Notes under the pieces: model-generated
What the model was told of the DNA's origin: nothing
What the model saw: the letters and a program-made list of their open reading frames with translations, nothing else
Database searches by the model: none
In this document: positions 1-6,845 of the stretch, one piece after another
Layout of the letters: the number at the start of each line of letters is the position of its first letter
Position numbering within the stretch: position 1 is the first letter of the stretch
NCBI GenBank assembly: GCA_003455655.1
Contig: DMQP01000189.1
Coordinates: 1-9,816 of the forward strand
Length of the DNA stretch: 9,816 nucleotides
Source: Treponema sp.
GTDB lineage: Bacteria; Spirochaetota; Spirochaetia; Treponematales; Treponemataceae
Reading direction: 5' to 3'
Program-made: the position numbers and the translations under genes

Positions 1-143
1 AGTGCACGAGAAGTTGAAATGCCAAAGAGAATACCTTTTTCTTGTATTTGTTTTATAATTTTTTTTGAATAAGCAGAAATTGTTTTGTCGTTTCTAAAAA
101 GTGTTCCGTCTAAATCTGCTAGAACTAATGTTGTATTTTCCAT
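1..143 (-). CDS. HAD superfamily (Cof-type) hydrolase, N-terminal fragment
   Basis: Only the first 47 codons lie in the window and the gene continues beyond base 1. The protein starts MENTTLVLADLDGTLFRND. The D10-L-D12-G-T motif is HAD motif I: D10 would be the Asp nucleophile and D12 the general acid/base. FGISTSRA at residues 40-47 sits where Cof-type phosphatases carry motif II (usually a T-G-R), here with Ser for Gly. Cof-type members usually dephosphorylate sugar phosphates, nucleotides or flavin precursors in the cytoplasm; the substrate cannot be inferred here. The ATG at 141-143 has no Shine-Dalgarno sequence, but a perfect TATAAT ends 5 bases upstream, so the mRNA is probably leaderless. 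The gene diverges from the ArsC-like gene at 218. Confidence 0.85.
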   Translation of the reverse strand, partial: MENTTLVLADLDGTLFRNDKTISAYSKKIIKQIQEKGILFGISTSRA

Positions 144-148
144 AAGTC

Positions 149-177
149 ATTATAGATAAAAAGAACAGAGCATGCAA
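149..177 (-). promoter_or_regulatory. Predicted sigma-70 promoter of the HAD hydrolase gene
   Basis: On the minus strand TTGCAT (172-177) and a perfect TATAAT (149-154) are separated by 17 bases. Only 5 bases separate the -10 box from the ATG, which puts the expected transcription start at the start codon. Confidence 0.6.
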
Positions 178-182
178 TAACA

Positions 183-211
183 TTTATTTTTTTGTCTTTT
201 TGTGATACACT
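183..211 (+). promoter_or_regulatory. Predicted extended -10 promoter of the ArsC-like gene
   Basis: TG-A-TACACT at 203-211 is an extended -10 element that ends exactly 6 bases before the ATG at 218. The matching -35 position (183-188, TTTATT, 17-base spacer) is weak, which is tolerable for an extended -10. There is no Shine-Dalgarno sequence, so the transcript is predicted to be leaderless. Confidence 0.5.
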
Positions 212-217
212 TACTGC

Positions 218-577
218 ATGATTCAGATTTTTGGAACAAATAAAAGTTTTGATTGTAAGTCGGCTCAACGCTTTTTTAAAGAACGTCGTATTCCCTTTCA
301 GTTTATTGATTTAAAAGAAAAAGAAATGTCTGCTGGAGAATTTGATTCTGTAGTGGCGGCGCTTTCAAAATTTTTTGGCAGTCGTGCTGATGCTGTTGAA
401 GCCTTAATTGACAAGAAGTCAAAAGATTATGCAGCTATTGCGTATCTTGATGACAGCGAAAAAGAAGAAAAACTGTTTGAAAATCAGTCAAAACTTTTAA
501 AACTTCCGCTCTGTCGTAACGGAAAAACTGAAGCTACGGTGGGTATGGAACAAAAAGTATGGGAGTCTTGGAAATAG
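218..577 (+). CDS. ArsC/Spx/YffB-family thioredoxin-fold protein
   Basis: A 119-residue cytoplasmic protein with the ArsC/Spx/YffB fold. It starts with the beta-strand and helix pattern IQIFGT (residues 2-7) and FFKERRIPFQFIDLKEKE (residues 19-36). It ends with the family pattern PLCRNGKTEATVG (97-109) and W115/W118, matching the usual P-L-x-R-x-G-K and W-x-x-W tail. The family includes glutaredoxin-dependent arsenate reductases, Spx regulators and uncharacterised redox proteins. Lined up by eye with E. coli YffB (YGIKNCDTIKKA), the usual catalytic Cys position is Ser10. A Cys occurs three residues later (C13) and another in the PLCR motif (C99). Arsenate reduction should therefore not be assumed. 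No arsenic genes are nearby. It diverges from the HAD gene and precedes the chemoreceptor, which has its own promoter. Confidence 0.8.
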   Translation: MIQIFGTNKSFDCKSAQRFFKERRIPFQFIDLKEKEMSAGEFDSVVAALSKFFGSRADAVEALIDKKSKDYAAIAYLDDSEKEEKLFENQSKLLKLPLCRNGKTEATVGMEQKVWESWK

Positions 578-606
578 ATTTGCAAGTAATTATGCAAAGA
601 CAAATG

Positions 607-635
607 TTGAATTTAATCTGAAAATTATATACACT
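607..635 (+). promoter_or_regulatory. Predicted sigma-70 promoter of the chemoreceptor gene
   Basis: TTGAAT (607-612) and TACACT (630-635) are separated by 17 bases, giving an expected start near 642 and a leader of about 52 bases. A second TG-T-TATAGA element at 654-662 has no good -35. I saw no sigma-28-type site here. Confidence 0.5.
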
Positions 636-681
636 GTAGCAACAGTAAATATCTGTTATAGAGAGATGTGCATCAATAGCT

Positions 682-687
682 GAGGAG
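682..687 (+). promoter_or_regulatory. Shine-Dalgarno site of the chemoreceptor gene
   Basis: GAGGAG lies 6 bases before the ATG at 694. It contrasts with the neighbouring genes at 218, 2597 and 4535, which have no such site. Confidence 0.8.
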
Positions 688-693
688 CAAAAT

Positions 694-2556
694 ATGACAG
701 AAAGCGCTACATCTAATGTCAAAATAACGAAATGGCATTTCTTTCTTTACCTTAACATTTATCTTCTTCCTGTTTTGGTAAGTTGGGTTACTTTTGTTCA
801 ACTGCGTCTTTTTGACTTTCGCGATACCATTATTGGTTTTACTTCCCCTGTAGCAATTATAGGAATGTCACTCGTATATGGCTTTGTTCTTTTTTGGTGG
901 TTTAGTCAAACAAAACAACTTAAAGCTTTTAACCCTAACGACCCACAGTCTGTTGTAAAAACAAACAAAGTTTACAAACGCTTCCAGACCATAACTTTGG
1001 GAACAGGTATTTTAAATGCATTTTTTTCTGCGCTCATAGTTCAAGGCTCTTTTGCAGAAAAACATGTTTTTGTTGATGTTGCACCACTGTATACTTCTTG
1101 TTTTGGAAATGTCTGTTTGATTGCTCAGGCATTTTACAGTCTTTGGGTTCAGAATATGGAACGTTCGCTGAGTGTTCTTCCATACAATAAAGAATTTAAG
1201 ACAATGTCTCTTATAGTTCGTTCCATCTTTATAAGTACATTTGGTGCTATTGGTTTTATTTTAGTTACTATAACTCCTGTTCTTTCTACTGCACTTAAAG
1301 ATATTCCTAACACTGTTTTAGTTTGGAAATATATTTTCCCCGAAGGAGTTTTTGGTGGAATTTTTATTGTCATCTGTGGTCTTCTGCAAATGAGATCAAT
1401 AAATACAAAAATAAAAGATATTCAATTCTTTACGCAAAAAGTTGCAGAAAAAAATTACACAGGTGAAGCTCTTCCAGTTACAACACGAAATGAAATTGGT
1501 CTTTTAACAAACGACTTGAATGTATTTAAAGATGAAACCCATGCGCTTTTAACTGATATTGAAAAGTCTGTTGAAATATCTTTGGAAACTGCAAAGAATG
1601 TAAACTCAAGCATGGATGCAACTTCAAAATCTGTTGCTGAAATTAAAAAGAATATCAGTGTGGTAAAAGAACGAGCAGCGTATCAGTCTGAAAGCGTTAC
1701 AAAAAGTGATGAAACAATTCAAAACATGATTGCAAAAATTAATGAGCTAAGTGAAAATGTAAAAGTTCAAGTGGATTGTGTTTCTAATTCATCAAGTGCT
1801 GTAGAAGAAATGGTTTCAAACATTCGCTCGGTAACACAAATTTTGGAAGGCAACTCTAAAACCGTAACATCGCTTGGTGCTGAATCTGAAACTGGTCGAA
1901 AGTGTATTAACGAATCTGCAACGCTTGCTGCAACAATTCTTGAAAAATCTGCTGGTTTGATGGAAGCATCTTCTGTTGTTCAGAGTATAGCAAGTCAGAC
2001 AAACCTTCTTGCTATGAATGCGGCAATTGAAGCAGCTCATGCAGGTGAATCGGGAAAAGGTTTTGCTGTTGTTGCAGATGAAATTCGTAAACTTGCAGAA
2101 CAGTCAAACACTCAGGGTAAAAACATTGGTTCTCAGTTAAGTGAACTACAGGGAATTATTGAACGCGTTTCTGACAACACTCAGGCAGTACAGAATCAGT
2201 TTGCCGTTATTTTTGACTTAACCAACAAAGTTCAAAAACAGGAAGCGGTTATTCGTAACGCTATGGACGAACAGAATGCGGGAAATGTTCAAGTGCTTGA
2301 GTCTATTAGCGAAATTAAATCTTCTGCAGATGCAGTTAGCGAAAACACAACGGTTCTTTTAAATGGCGGTAAACAGATTGGCGAAGAAATGAAGAATCTT
2401 GAAAATGTTACTCAAGAAATTACTGAGTCAATGAACAAAATCGCTGAAGATTCTGAAGAAATTACCAAGACTGTTGAACAGTGTAACCAGTTTAGTAACG
2501 AAAACAATGAGAACCTCGAAAAACTGAATACGAGTGTAAGTATGTTTAAGATATAA
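694..2556 (+). CDS. Methyl-accepting chemotaxis protein with a multi-span membrane N-terminus
   Basis: A 620-residue chemoreceptor. The N-terminal 235 residues hold about six hydrophobic segments (roughly 16-36, 52-70, 99-118, 135-151, 171-196 and 213-232) instead of the classical two spans around a periplasmic sensor domain. A HAMP-like linker with [14 protein letters not shown] (265-278) follows. The long cytoplasmic coiled coil (about 290-615) is rich in Ser, Ala, Glu and Asn. Its conserved signalling tip is at about 428-471, with [19 protein letters not shown] at 434-452 and [16 protein letters not shown] at 456-471; this hairpin contacts CheW and CheA. There is no C-terminal CheR-binding pentapeptide. 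The ligand is unknown, but the architecture suggests sensing within the membrane or of a small or hydrophobic signal. The gene has its own promoter and Shine-Dalgarno site and ends 40 bases before the M48 gene. Confidence 0.95.
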   Translation: MTESATSNVKITKWHFFLYLNIYLLPVLVSWVTFVQLRLFDFRDTIIGFTSPVAIIGMSLVYGFVLFWWFSQTKQLKAFNPNDPQSVVKTNKVYKRFQTITLGTGILNAFFSALIVQGSFAEKHVFVDVAPLYTSCFGNVCLIAQAFYSLWVQNMERSLSVLPYNKEFKTMSLIVRSIFISTFGAIGFILVTITPVLSTALKDIPNTVLVWKYIFPEGVFGGIFIVICGLLQMRSINTKIKDIQFFTQKVAEKNYTGEALPVTTRNEIGLLTNDLNVFKDETHALLTDIEKSVEISLETAKNVNSSMDATSKSVAEIKKNISVVKERAAYQSESVTKSDETIQNMIAKINELSENVKVQVDCVSNSSSAVEEMVSNIRSVTQILEGNSKTVTSLGAESETGRKCINESATLAATILEKSAGLMEASSVVQSIASQTNLLAMNAAIEAAHAGESGKGFAVVADEIRKLAEQSNTQGKNIGSQLSELQGIIERVSDNTQAVQNQFAVIFDLTNKVQKQEAVIRNAMDEQNAGNVQVLESISEIKSSADAVSENTTVLLNGGKQIGEEMKNLENVTQEITESMNKIAEDSEEITKTVEQCNQFSNENNENLEKLNTSVSMFKI

Positions 2557-2561
2557 TTTTC

Positions 2562-2590
2562 TTGCAGAACATCAAAAGGTGTGTTAATCT
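2562..2590 (+). promoter_or_regulatory. Predicted extended -10 promoter of the M48 protease gene
   Basis: TTGCAG (2562-2567), a 17-base spacer and TAATCT (2585-2590) preceded by TG-T. The -10 ends exactly 6 bases before the ATG at 2597. AAGGTG at 2575-2580 is too far upstream to be a normal Shine-Dalgarno site, so a leaderless transcript is predicted. Confidence 0.5.
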
Positions 2591-2596
2591 ACTATT

Positions 2597-3415
2597 ATGA
2601 AACTTAAGAATTTTTTTACAAAACTGCTGTGTGCAACGGCTCTTGCACTTAGTCTTACGGGTTGTCTTTCTATGTCAACTGATGGAAGTGTTGCTGGTGG
2701 AAACCGTGGCCAACTGTTACTTGTTTCCGAAGAAGAACTTAACAAAAGTGCCAGTATTTCTTATGCACAGGTTCTTGCCGAAGCAAAGGCTCAGGGTCGG
2801 TTAAATACAAATGCAGCAACTACTGCTCGTGTTAAACGCATTGCTGAACGTTTGATTGCACAAGTGGGTGCATTCCGCTCTGACGCAACAAAGTGGCAGT
2901 GGGAAGTTAATGTTATTACCGAAGACACCGTAAATGCTTGGTGTATGCCTGGTGGAAAAATTGTTGTCTACACAGGAATTATTCAAGCGCTAAACCTAAC
3001 TGACGGCGAACTTGCTGCTGTTATGGGTCACGAAATTGCACATGCACTGCGCGAACACAGCCGTGAACAGGCAAGTCAAGAACTGTTGCGTCAACTGGGT
3101 GTTGCTGCTTTAGCAGATCTTACGGGTATGAGTGACAATGGTGCGGTACTGGTTGATGTAGTAACTCAGTGTACTATTTCTTTGCCTCACAGTCGTACAC
3201 ATGAAACAGAAGCTGATGTATACGGAACAGAACTGATGGCTCGTGCGGGTTATAATCCCTATGATGCAGTAAGCATTTGGAAAAAAATGTCTGCACTGAA
3301 TGCTCGCGAAACGCCTGAAATTTTAAGTACACATCCGTCAAATCAAAGTCGTATTACTAATTTGACTCAAGTTGCAGAAAAAGTGTATCCCTTGTACGAA
3401 GCTGCAAAAAAGTAA
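2597..3415 (+). CDS. M48-family zinc metalloprotease, predicted lipoprotein
   Basis: A 272-residue protein with a type II signal peptide: Lys-rich start, hydrophobic core, then lipobox L20-T-G-C23, so lipidation is expected at C23. The peptidase M48 core follows. H145-E146-I-A-H149 supplies two zinc ligands and the catalytic Glu, and the E203-x-E-A-D motif in THETEADVYG (201-210) supplies the third ligand. STHPSNQSRI (244-253) near the C-terminus is typical of the short secreted M48 group that includes BepA, LoiP and YcaL, which act in envelope protein quality control. It has no TPR domain, unlike BepA, so it is closer in size to LoiP and YcaL. The likely site of action is the periplasm, anchored to a membrane. 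The stop lies 5 bases from the stop of the convergent gene on the minus strand, with no evident terminator hairpin between them. Confidence 0.92.
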   Translation: MKLKNFFTKLLCATALALSLTGCLSMSTDGSVAGGNRGQLLLVSEEELNKSASISYAQVLAEAKAQGRLNTNAATTARVKRIAERLIAQVGAFRSDATKWQWEVNVITEDTVNAWCMPGGKIVVYTGIIQALNLTDGELAAVMGHEIAHALREHSREQASQELLRQLGVAALADLTGMSDNGAVLVDVVTQCTISLPHSRTHETEADVYGTELMARAGYNPYDAVSIWKKMSALNARETPEILSTHPSNQSRITNLTQVAEKVYPLYEAAKK

Positions 3416-3420
3416 ATTAC

Positions 3421-4452
3421 TTACTGTTCAGATAGTGCGCTTTCTATTGCGGTTGCCAAATGACTTGCGGTAAAAAGCGTACTGTCCTTTTCTAAATTAA
3501 ATTTGATTTTTGCCGTAAGCGGATCTGTTTGTTCTATTGGACCAAGGCCTTTGGTAAGATAAGTGCTTACATTTGCAATATCAACGGTTGCCCTCACAAT
3601 TTTTCCTAAGTCTCTGCGTAAAACAGCAAGTGCTTGTGCATCATCTTTGTCTGCTACGGCATAGACTGGTCTTCCATTTTGTATAGGAACAAACGAAAGT
3701 AAGGCTCTGTATTCATTTGCAAAATCTTCTGTTCGCTCTGATTGAATAACACTTGGCTGGGGTGCAATTTGAGTGTCGTAGAAAAAAGCAGCATGTCTTA
3801 TGATTGCATTGTTTTTCCACTCTTGGTCAAACCACAATACAGTTGGCTCGGAAAATTCTGCTGCATAAACACTGTAGCCATCGTGTGCAAGTTTTACTAA
3901 CATTGGTTGATAGTTGTCAATGCTAACATTTTTGTTGGGAATAAAAATAATGCTTCCCTTGTAGCCAGGTGTAAAATTTGAATTGAAAATAGAAATTTTT
4001 GCACTTGCTCGTTCTAAGGGGTTTGTTCTTTCGGTAAAGCCTTGAGAAAAAGAGCCACATGCAACAATATCTGTGCGTGTAACTTCAAACTTTTTAAGGC
4101 TTGCGTGTACGGGGCTAAAGGCTAACACTAAAACCGTAAGAGCAATGGTTAACAGCAAGTTTATAACAGATATGATGGTAAAGAGTCCGCTGTAGTGGTC
4201 AATAACTAATTTTGAAGCAAGACGCAGCATGGCTCTAATGTTCCATATTGTAACAAAAAGAGAAAGTGCACTTATTAACAGTTCAAAAGGAGTAAGTCCC
4301 CAGGCAACAATGTTCAGCAGAGAAAGCAAAAAAGCCACCAAAGGAACAGTAGAAACGACATCTCTTTTAACTTTTTTTAGAAAAAATATGCGGGAACTGG
4401 TAAGTGCTAAAAGTCCCAGCACTAACAACTCGCTTGCAGTCTGTTGTGTCAT
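3421..4452 (-). CDS. Unrecognised membrane protein with a degenerate alpha/beta-hydrolase-like domain
   Basis: I do not recognise this 343-residue protein (counted from the ATG at 4452). Four hydrophobic segments (about 7-25, 34-52, 57-77 and 89-113) are followed by a soluble C-terminal domain. Part of that domain, SIIFIPNKNVSIDNYQPM (167-184) then LAHDGYSVYAAEF (188-200), resembles the first strands and helix of an alpha/beta-hydrolase. The later RPVYAVADKDDAQALAVL (261-278) sits where such enzymes carry G-x-S-x-G, but it has no nucleophile Ser in that setting. H331 near the end could correspond to a catalytic His. The frame stays open to an ATG at 4497, but the ATG at 4452 is preferred because TTCACA-N17-TACAAT ends 6 bases before it. 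The extra 15 residues would overlap that promoter. The function is unknown; a non-catalytic or binding role is inference. Confidence 0.75.
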   Translation of the reverse strand: MTQQTASELLVLGLLALTSSRIFFLKKVKRDVVSTVPLVAFLLSLLNIVAWGLTPFELLISALSLFVTIWNIRAMLRLASKLVIDHYSGLFTIISVINLLLTIALTVLVLAFSPVHASLKKFEVTRTDIVACGSFSQGFTERTNPLERASAKISIFNSNFTPGYKGSIIFIPNKNVSIDNYQPMLVKLAHDGYSVYAAEFSEPTVLWFDQEWKNNAIIRHAAFFYDTQIAPQPSVIQSERTEDFANEYRALLSFVPIQNGRPVYAVADKDDAQALAVLRRDLGKIVRATVDIANVSTYLTKGLGPIEQTDPLTAKIKFNLEKDSTLFTASHLATAIESALSEQ

Positions 4453-4458
4453 GGGAAC

Positions 4459-4487
4459 ATTGTACTGTAATTCATAGCTTTTGTGAA
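4459..4487 (-). promoter_or_regulatory. Predicted sigma-70 promoter of the membrane protein gene
   Basis: TTCACA (4482-4487), exactly 17 bases, then TACAAT (4459-4464); each hexamer matches consensus at 5 of 6 positions. The -10 ends 6 bases before the ATG at 4452, which predicts a leaderless mRNA and decides the start codon. Confidence 0.65.
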
Positions 4488-4499
4488 TGCCAGTCAAGG

Positions 4500-4528
4500 T
4501 TGAATTCAGATTAGTTTTATGGTAAACT
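4500..4528 (+). promoter_or_regulatory. Predicted extended -10 promoter of the HDOD gene
   Basis: TTGAAT (4500-4505), a 17-base spacer, then TAAACT (4523-4528) preceded by TG-G. The -10 ends exactly 6 bases before the ATG at 4535 and there is no Shine-Dalgarno site. It stands back to back with the divergent promoter, with only 12 bases between the two -35 boxes. Confidence 0.6.
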
Positions 4529-4534
4529 GCTCTT

Positions 4535-6022
4535 ATGGCTTCTGAAAAAGTTCAGGTGGATGTTGAAAAAATCCGGATGTCTATAGAGTCTGGTATTCCG
4601 CTTACGATTTCTACTTACACACTTCCACATGAAATGGAACTGTACATTGAAGAAGTACTTCGTGTATTTCTTAATGAACTGAACCAGTCTCAAATGTTTG
4701 ACTATTTGTCTTACTGTCTTAAAGAACTGATTAATAATGCCAAAAAAGCAAATACAAAACGCGTCTACTTTGAAGAAAAAGGGCTCGATATTCAAAATCC
4801 TTCAGACTACGAACGTGGAATGAAAAGTTTTAAAAACGACACCATTTCTGATATTAAGCATTACTTGAAAATTCAAAAAGATGAAGGTTTGTATATCAAA
4901 CTTATTCTGCAAACACGAAACAATAAAATCAAAATTGAAATACGAAACCGCGCAGCTCTTACCTTATTTGAATACAAACGCATTCACGACAAATTAAGCC
5001 GCGCACAAATGTTCAATACTATTCAAGACGGTATGCATCAGATTCTTGATAGCAGTGAAGGTGCAGGTTTGGGTCTTGTTATGCTTCTTCTTATGCTTCG
5101 TAAAGAAGTTGGTCTTACCGAAGAAAATTTCCAAGTGTTGAGCGAAAACGGCGAAACCATTACTCGGTTGATTATACCTTTTAGCAAAGAATCGCAAGAA
5201 GGCATTTCTATACTGTCAGAACAATTTGTTAAACTTATAGACGGTTTGCCAGAGTTCCCCGAAAACATTGCTCAGATAAACCGCATGCTCAATGATTCTA
5301 ACGCTAAGATGAGTGATATAGCGCTTAAAATTTCTGGAGATGTTTCTCTTACTGCGGAACTTTTGCGTTTGGTAAACAGTGCCTCGTTTTCTTTGTCAAA
5401 GCCTTGTGAAACAATTGGAGAGGCCGTTAAGTTTGCCGGTTTGCGTGGTATAAGTAATTTGCTTGTTTCTATTGGTTCAATGAAAAATCTTATGGTTGAA
5501 TCTGACGCTGAAAAAAAGAGAGTGTGGGATCATTCATACCGAGTAGCATTCTGTACATACAATTTAGCGCGTAATTTCTGTAGCAAAGATAGACAGTGTG
5601 TAGATGACAGTTATGTGTGCGGACTCTTGCATGACATTGGTAAAGTTATTTTTGCAACAGCTCACCCCGAACTGTTAGAACGCATTTCAGAACTGTGTAA
5701 CCGTTTGCATGTTTCTCCTGCTTTGTTTGAACGAATGGTAGCTGGAGTGAATCATGGTGAAATAGGTGCTTTGATTGCAGAAAAATGGAACTTCCCCGAA
5801 GTGATTATAAATGTCATACGCTATCACCACGAACCTTCAGAAGCTCCCAAAGAAATGCAACGAATAACAAAACTGGTTTATATTGCAGATCTTTTAGTTC
5901 ACTATCAAGATGGTGTTGTTTCCTACGATCAGTTTGAAACTTCTATTCTTGAAGAATTTGGCATTAAGAGCGAAGATCAACTTCACACTATTGCTGAACG
6001 TTTGATGCCGAAAGATTTGTAG
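4535..6022 (+). CDS. HDOD-domain signalling protein with an N-terminal GHKL/HATPase-like domain
   Basis: A 495-residue cytoplasmic protein in two parts. Residues about 30-218 resemble a histidine-kinase-like (GHKL) ATPase domain: an N-box ELINNAKKAN (64-73) and a G2-type glycine motif EGAGLGL (175-181). The D-x-G-x-G (G1) position appears replaced by IRNRAAL (136-142), and no phosphoacceptor His (HisKA) domain precedes it. Residues about 228-425 form an HDOD domain, with SLTAELLRLVNSASF (271-285) typical of the family. The metal-type HD residues seem intact: H333, H366-D367 in LLHDIGK, H407, H431-H432 and D452. HDOD proteins are usually regulatory hubs in motility, stress or cyclic nucleotide signalling, and catalysis is rarely shown. 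Any partner is unknown. The gene is leaderless by prediction and its last 35 bases overlap the end of the convergent methyltransferase gene. Confidence 0.85.
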   Translation: MASEKVQVDVEKIRMSIESGIPLTISTYTLPHEMELYIEEVLRVFLNELNQSQMFDYLSYCLKELINNAKKANTKRVYFEEKGLDIQNPSDYERGMKSFKNDTISDIKHYLKIQKDEGLYIKLILQTRNNKIKIEIRNRAALTLFEYKRIHDKLSRAQMFNTIQDGMHQILDSSEGAGLGLVMLLLMLRKEVGLTEENFQVLSENGETITRLIIPFSKESQEGISILSEQFVKLIDGLPEFPENIAQINRMLNDSNAKMSDIALKISGDVSLTAELLRLVNSASFSLSKPCETIGEAVKFAGLRGISNLLVSIGSMKNLMVESDAEKKRVWDHSYRVAFCTYNLARNFCSKDRQCVDDSYVCGLLHDIGKVIFATAHPELLERISELCNRLHVSPALFERMVAGVNHGEIGALIAEKWNFPEVIINVIRYHHEPSEAPKEMQRITKLVYIADLLVHYQDGVVSYDQFETSILEEFGIKSEDQLHTIAERLMPKDL

Positions 6023-6845
6023 GCTTTATTCCTTTTGCACGAAGACAGTCTGTCCACGCTTGAACTAAAATACCAAAAGCAACGCCCACATTTAGAGATG
6101 CTTTTAAGCCTGTCATGGGAATGCTTACTACTTTTGTTCCTGCAAGTTTTAATGCTTCGGGGCTTACCCCCAACTCTTCAGAACCTATAATAACGGTTCC
6201 TTCTTCTGGAAAATCAAATTCATTGAGTGGTGTTCCCCCCGTTTCCAATACAAAAACAGAAGAACTGTGTGCCACTTCTTCGAGAGAGCAACGGCTGTAA
6301 CCAAGCGTGTTAATGCAACCCATGCTACTTCGTTGTGCTTTCGTTTGTTCAGGAGGAGTGCAAGCTGGAGAAATAAAAACTTTTTCCAAACCCATAGCTT
6401 CTGCTGTTCTAAAAATAGAACCTAAATTAAAGGGAGAGCGTATGTCTTCGGCGTAGACAGCAGTTCCGGGAAAAAAACTGCGAGAGTCTGCGGTTCCAGG
6501 AGTAGAACTGTGTGGGGCAATGACTAAATCCCATTCAGCAGGAAAAGTGCCCAGTATGTCTAAGAGTGCATTTCGTGCGTAATTACAAACTCTTCGTTCA
6601 TCAAAGTTTTGTGCTTGTAAAAGTTCTTTTAACTGTTGTGCACTTTCTTGCGGAAGTTTTTCGTCTAAAAGCACTAACTGTGCAACTTTTTTTGTGTAAT
6701 CTGCGCGTGACACTGATGGAAAGTTGTACGACAGTCCTGGTTCTGCAATTCCTGCAATATCTCGTTCAAGTTCTCCAAAAGTAAGGGCTAACTTGCGACG
6801 CTTTTGACCAGGAGACAGTTCTTTGAGTTTATCGGGTGCAATCAT
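5988..6845 (-). CDS. TrmH/SpoU-family (SPOUT) RNA methyltransferase
   Basis: A 285-residue protein predicted to transfer a methyl group from S-adenosylmethionine to the 2'-OH of a ribose in tRNA or rRNA. The C-terminal half carries the three SpoU motifs. Motif 1 is SPFNLGSIFRTAEAMGL (137-153), with N140 and R146. Motif 2 is GTVIIGSEELGVS (216-228). Motif 3 is SIPMTGLKASLNVGVAFGIL (241-260), with S250 and N252; this stretch forms the deep trefoil knot that binds the cofactor. The N-terminal 125 residues are helical and not recognised, perhaps RNA-binding, so the exact target cannot be assigned. The ATG shares its A with the TGA of the upstream Fe-ADH-like gene (TGATG) and has no Shine-Dalgarno of its own, so translation is probably coupled. 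The 3' end overlaps the HDOD gene by 35 bases on the opposite strand. Confidence 0.88.
   Translation of the reverse strand: MIAPDKLKELSPGQKRRKLALTFGELERDIAGIAEPGLSYNFPSVSRADYTKKVAQLVLLDEKLPQESAQQLKELLQAQNFDERRVCNYARNALLDILGTFPAEWDLVIAPHSSTPGTADSRSFFPGTAVYAEDIRSPFNLGSIFRTAEAMGLEKVFISPACTPPEQTKAQRSSMGCINTLGYSRCSLEEVAHSSSVFVLETGGTPLNEFDFPEEGTVIIGSEELGVSPEALKLAGTKVVSIPMTGLKASLNVGVAFGILVQAWTDCLRAKGIKPTNLSASNVQQ

Noticed and set aside
632..657. Small inverted repeats ACTGT/ACAGT and AACAG/CTGTT upstream of the chemoreceptor
   Set aside because: The stems are only 5 base pairs and AT-rich with no T-run, so they support neither a terminator nor a riboswitch.
3409..3425. Palindrome AGTAA-A-TTACT between the convergent stops near 3415
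   Set aside because: The half-sites are 5 bases with a 1-base centre, which cannot form a terminator hairpin. It largely reflects two facing stop codons.
4453..4497. Longer start at 4497 for the minus-strand membrane protein
   Set aside because: It would add 15 polar residues that overlap a near-consensus promoter whose -10 ends 6 bases before the ATG at 4452, and it has no Shine-Dalgarno sequence.
6829..6836. CCCGATAA on the minus strand, a sigma-28-like -10
   Set aside because: It lies just inside the SpoU methyltransferase gene, and no TAAA is found at the expected distance upstream.
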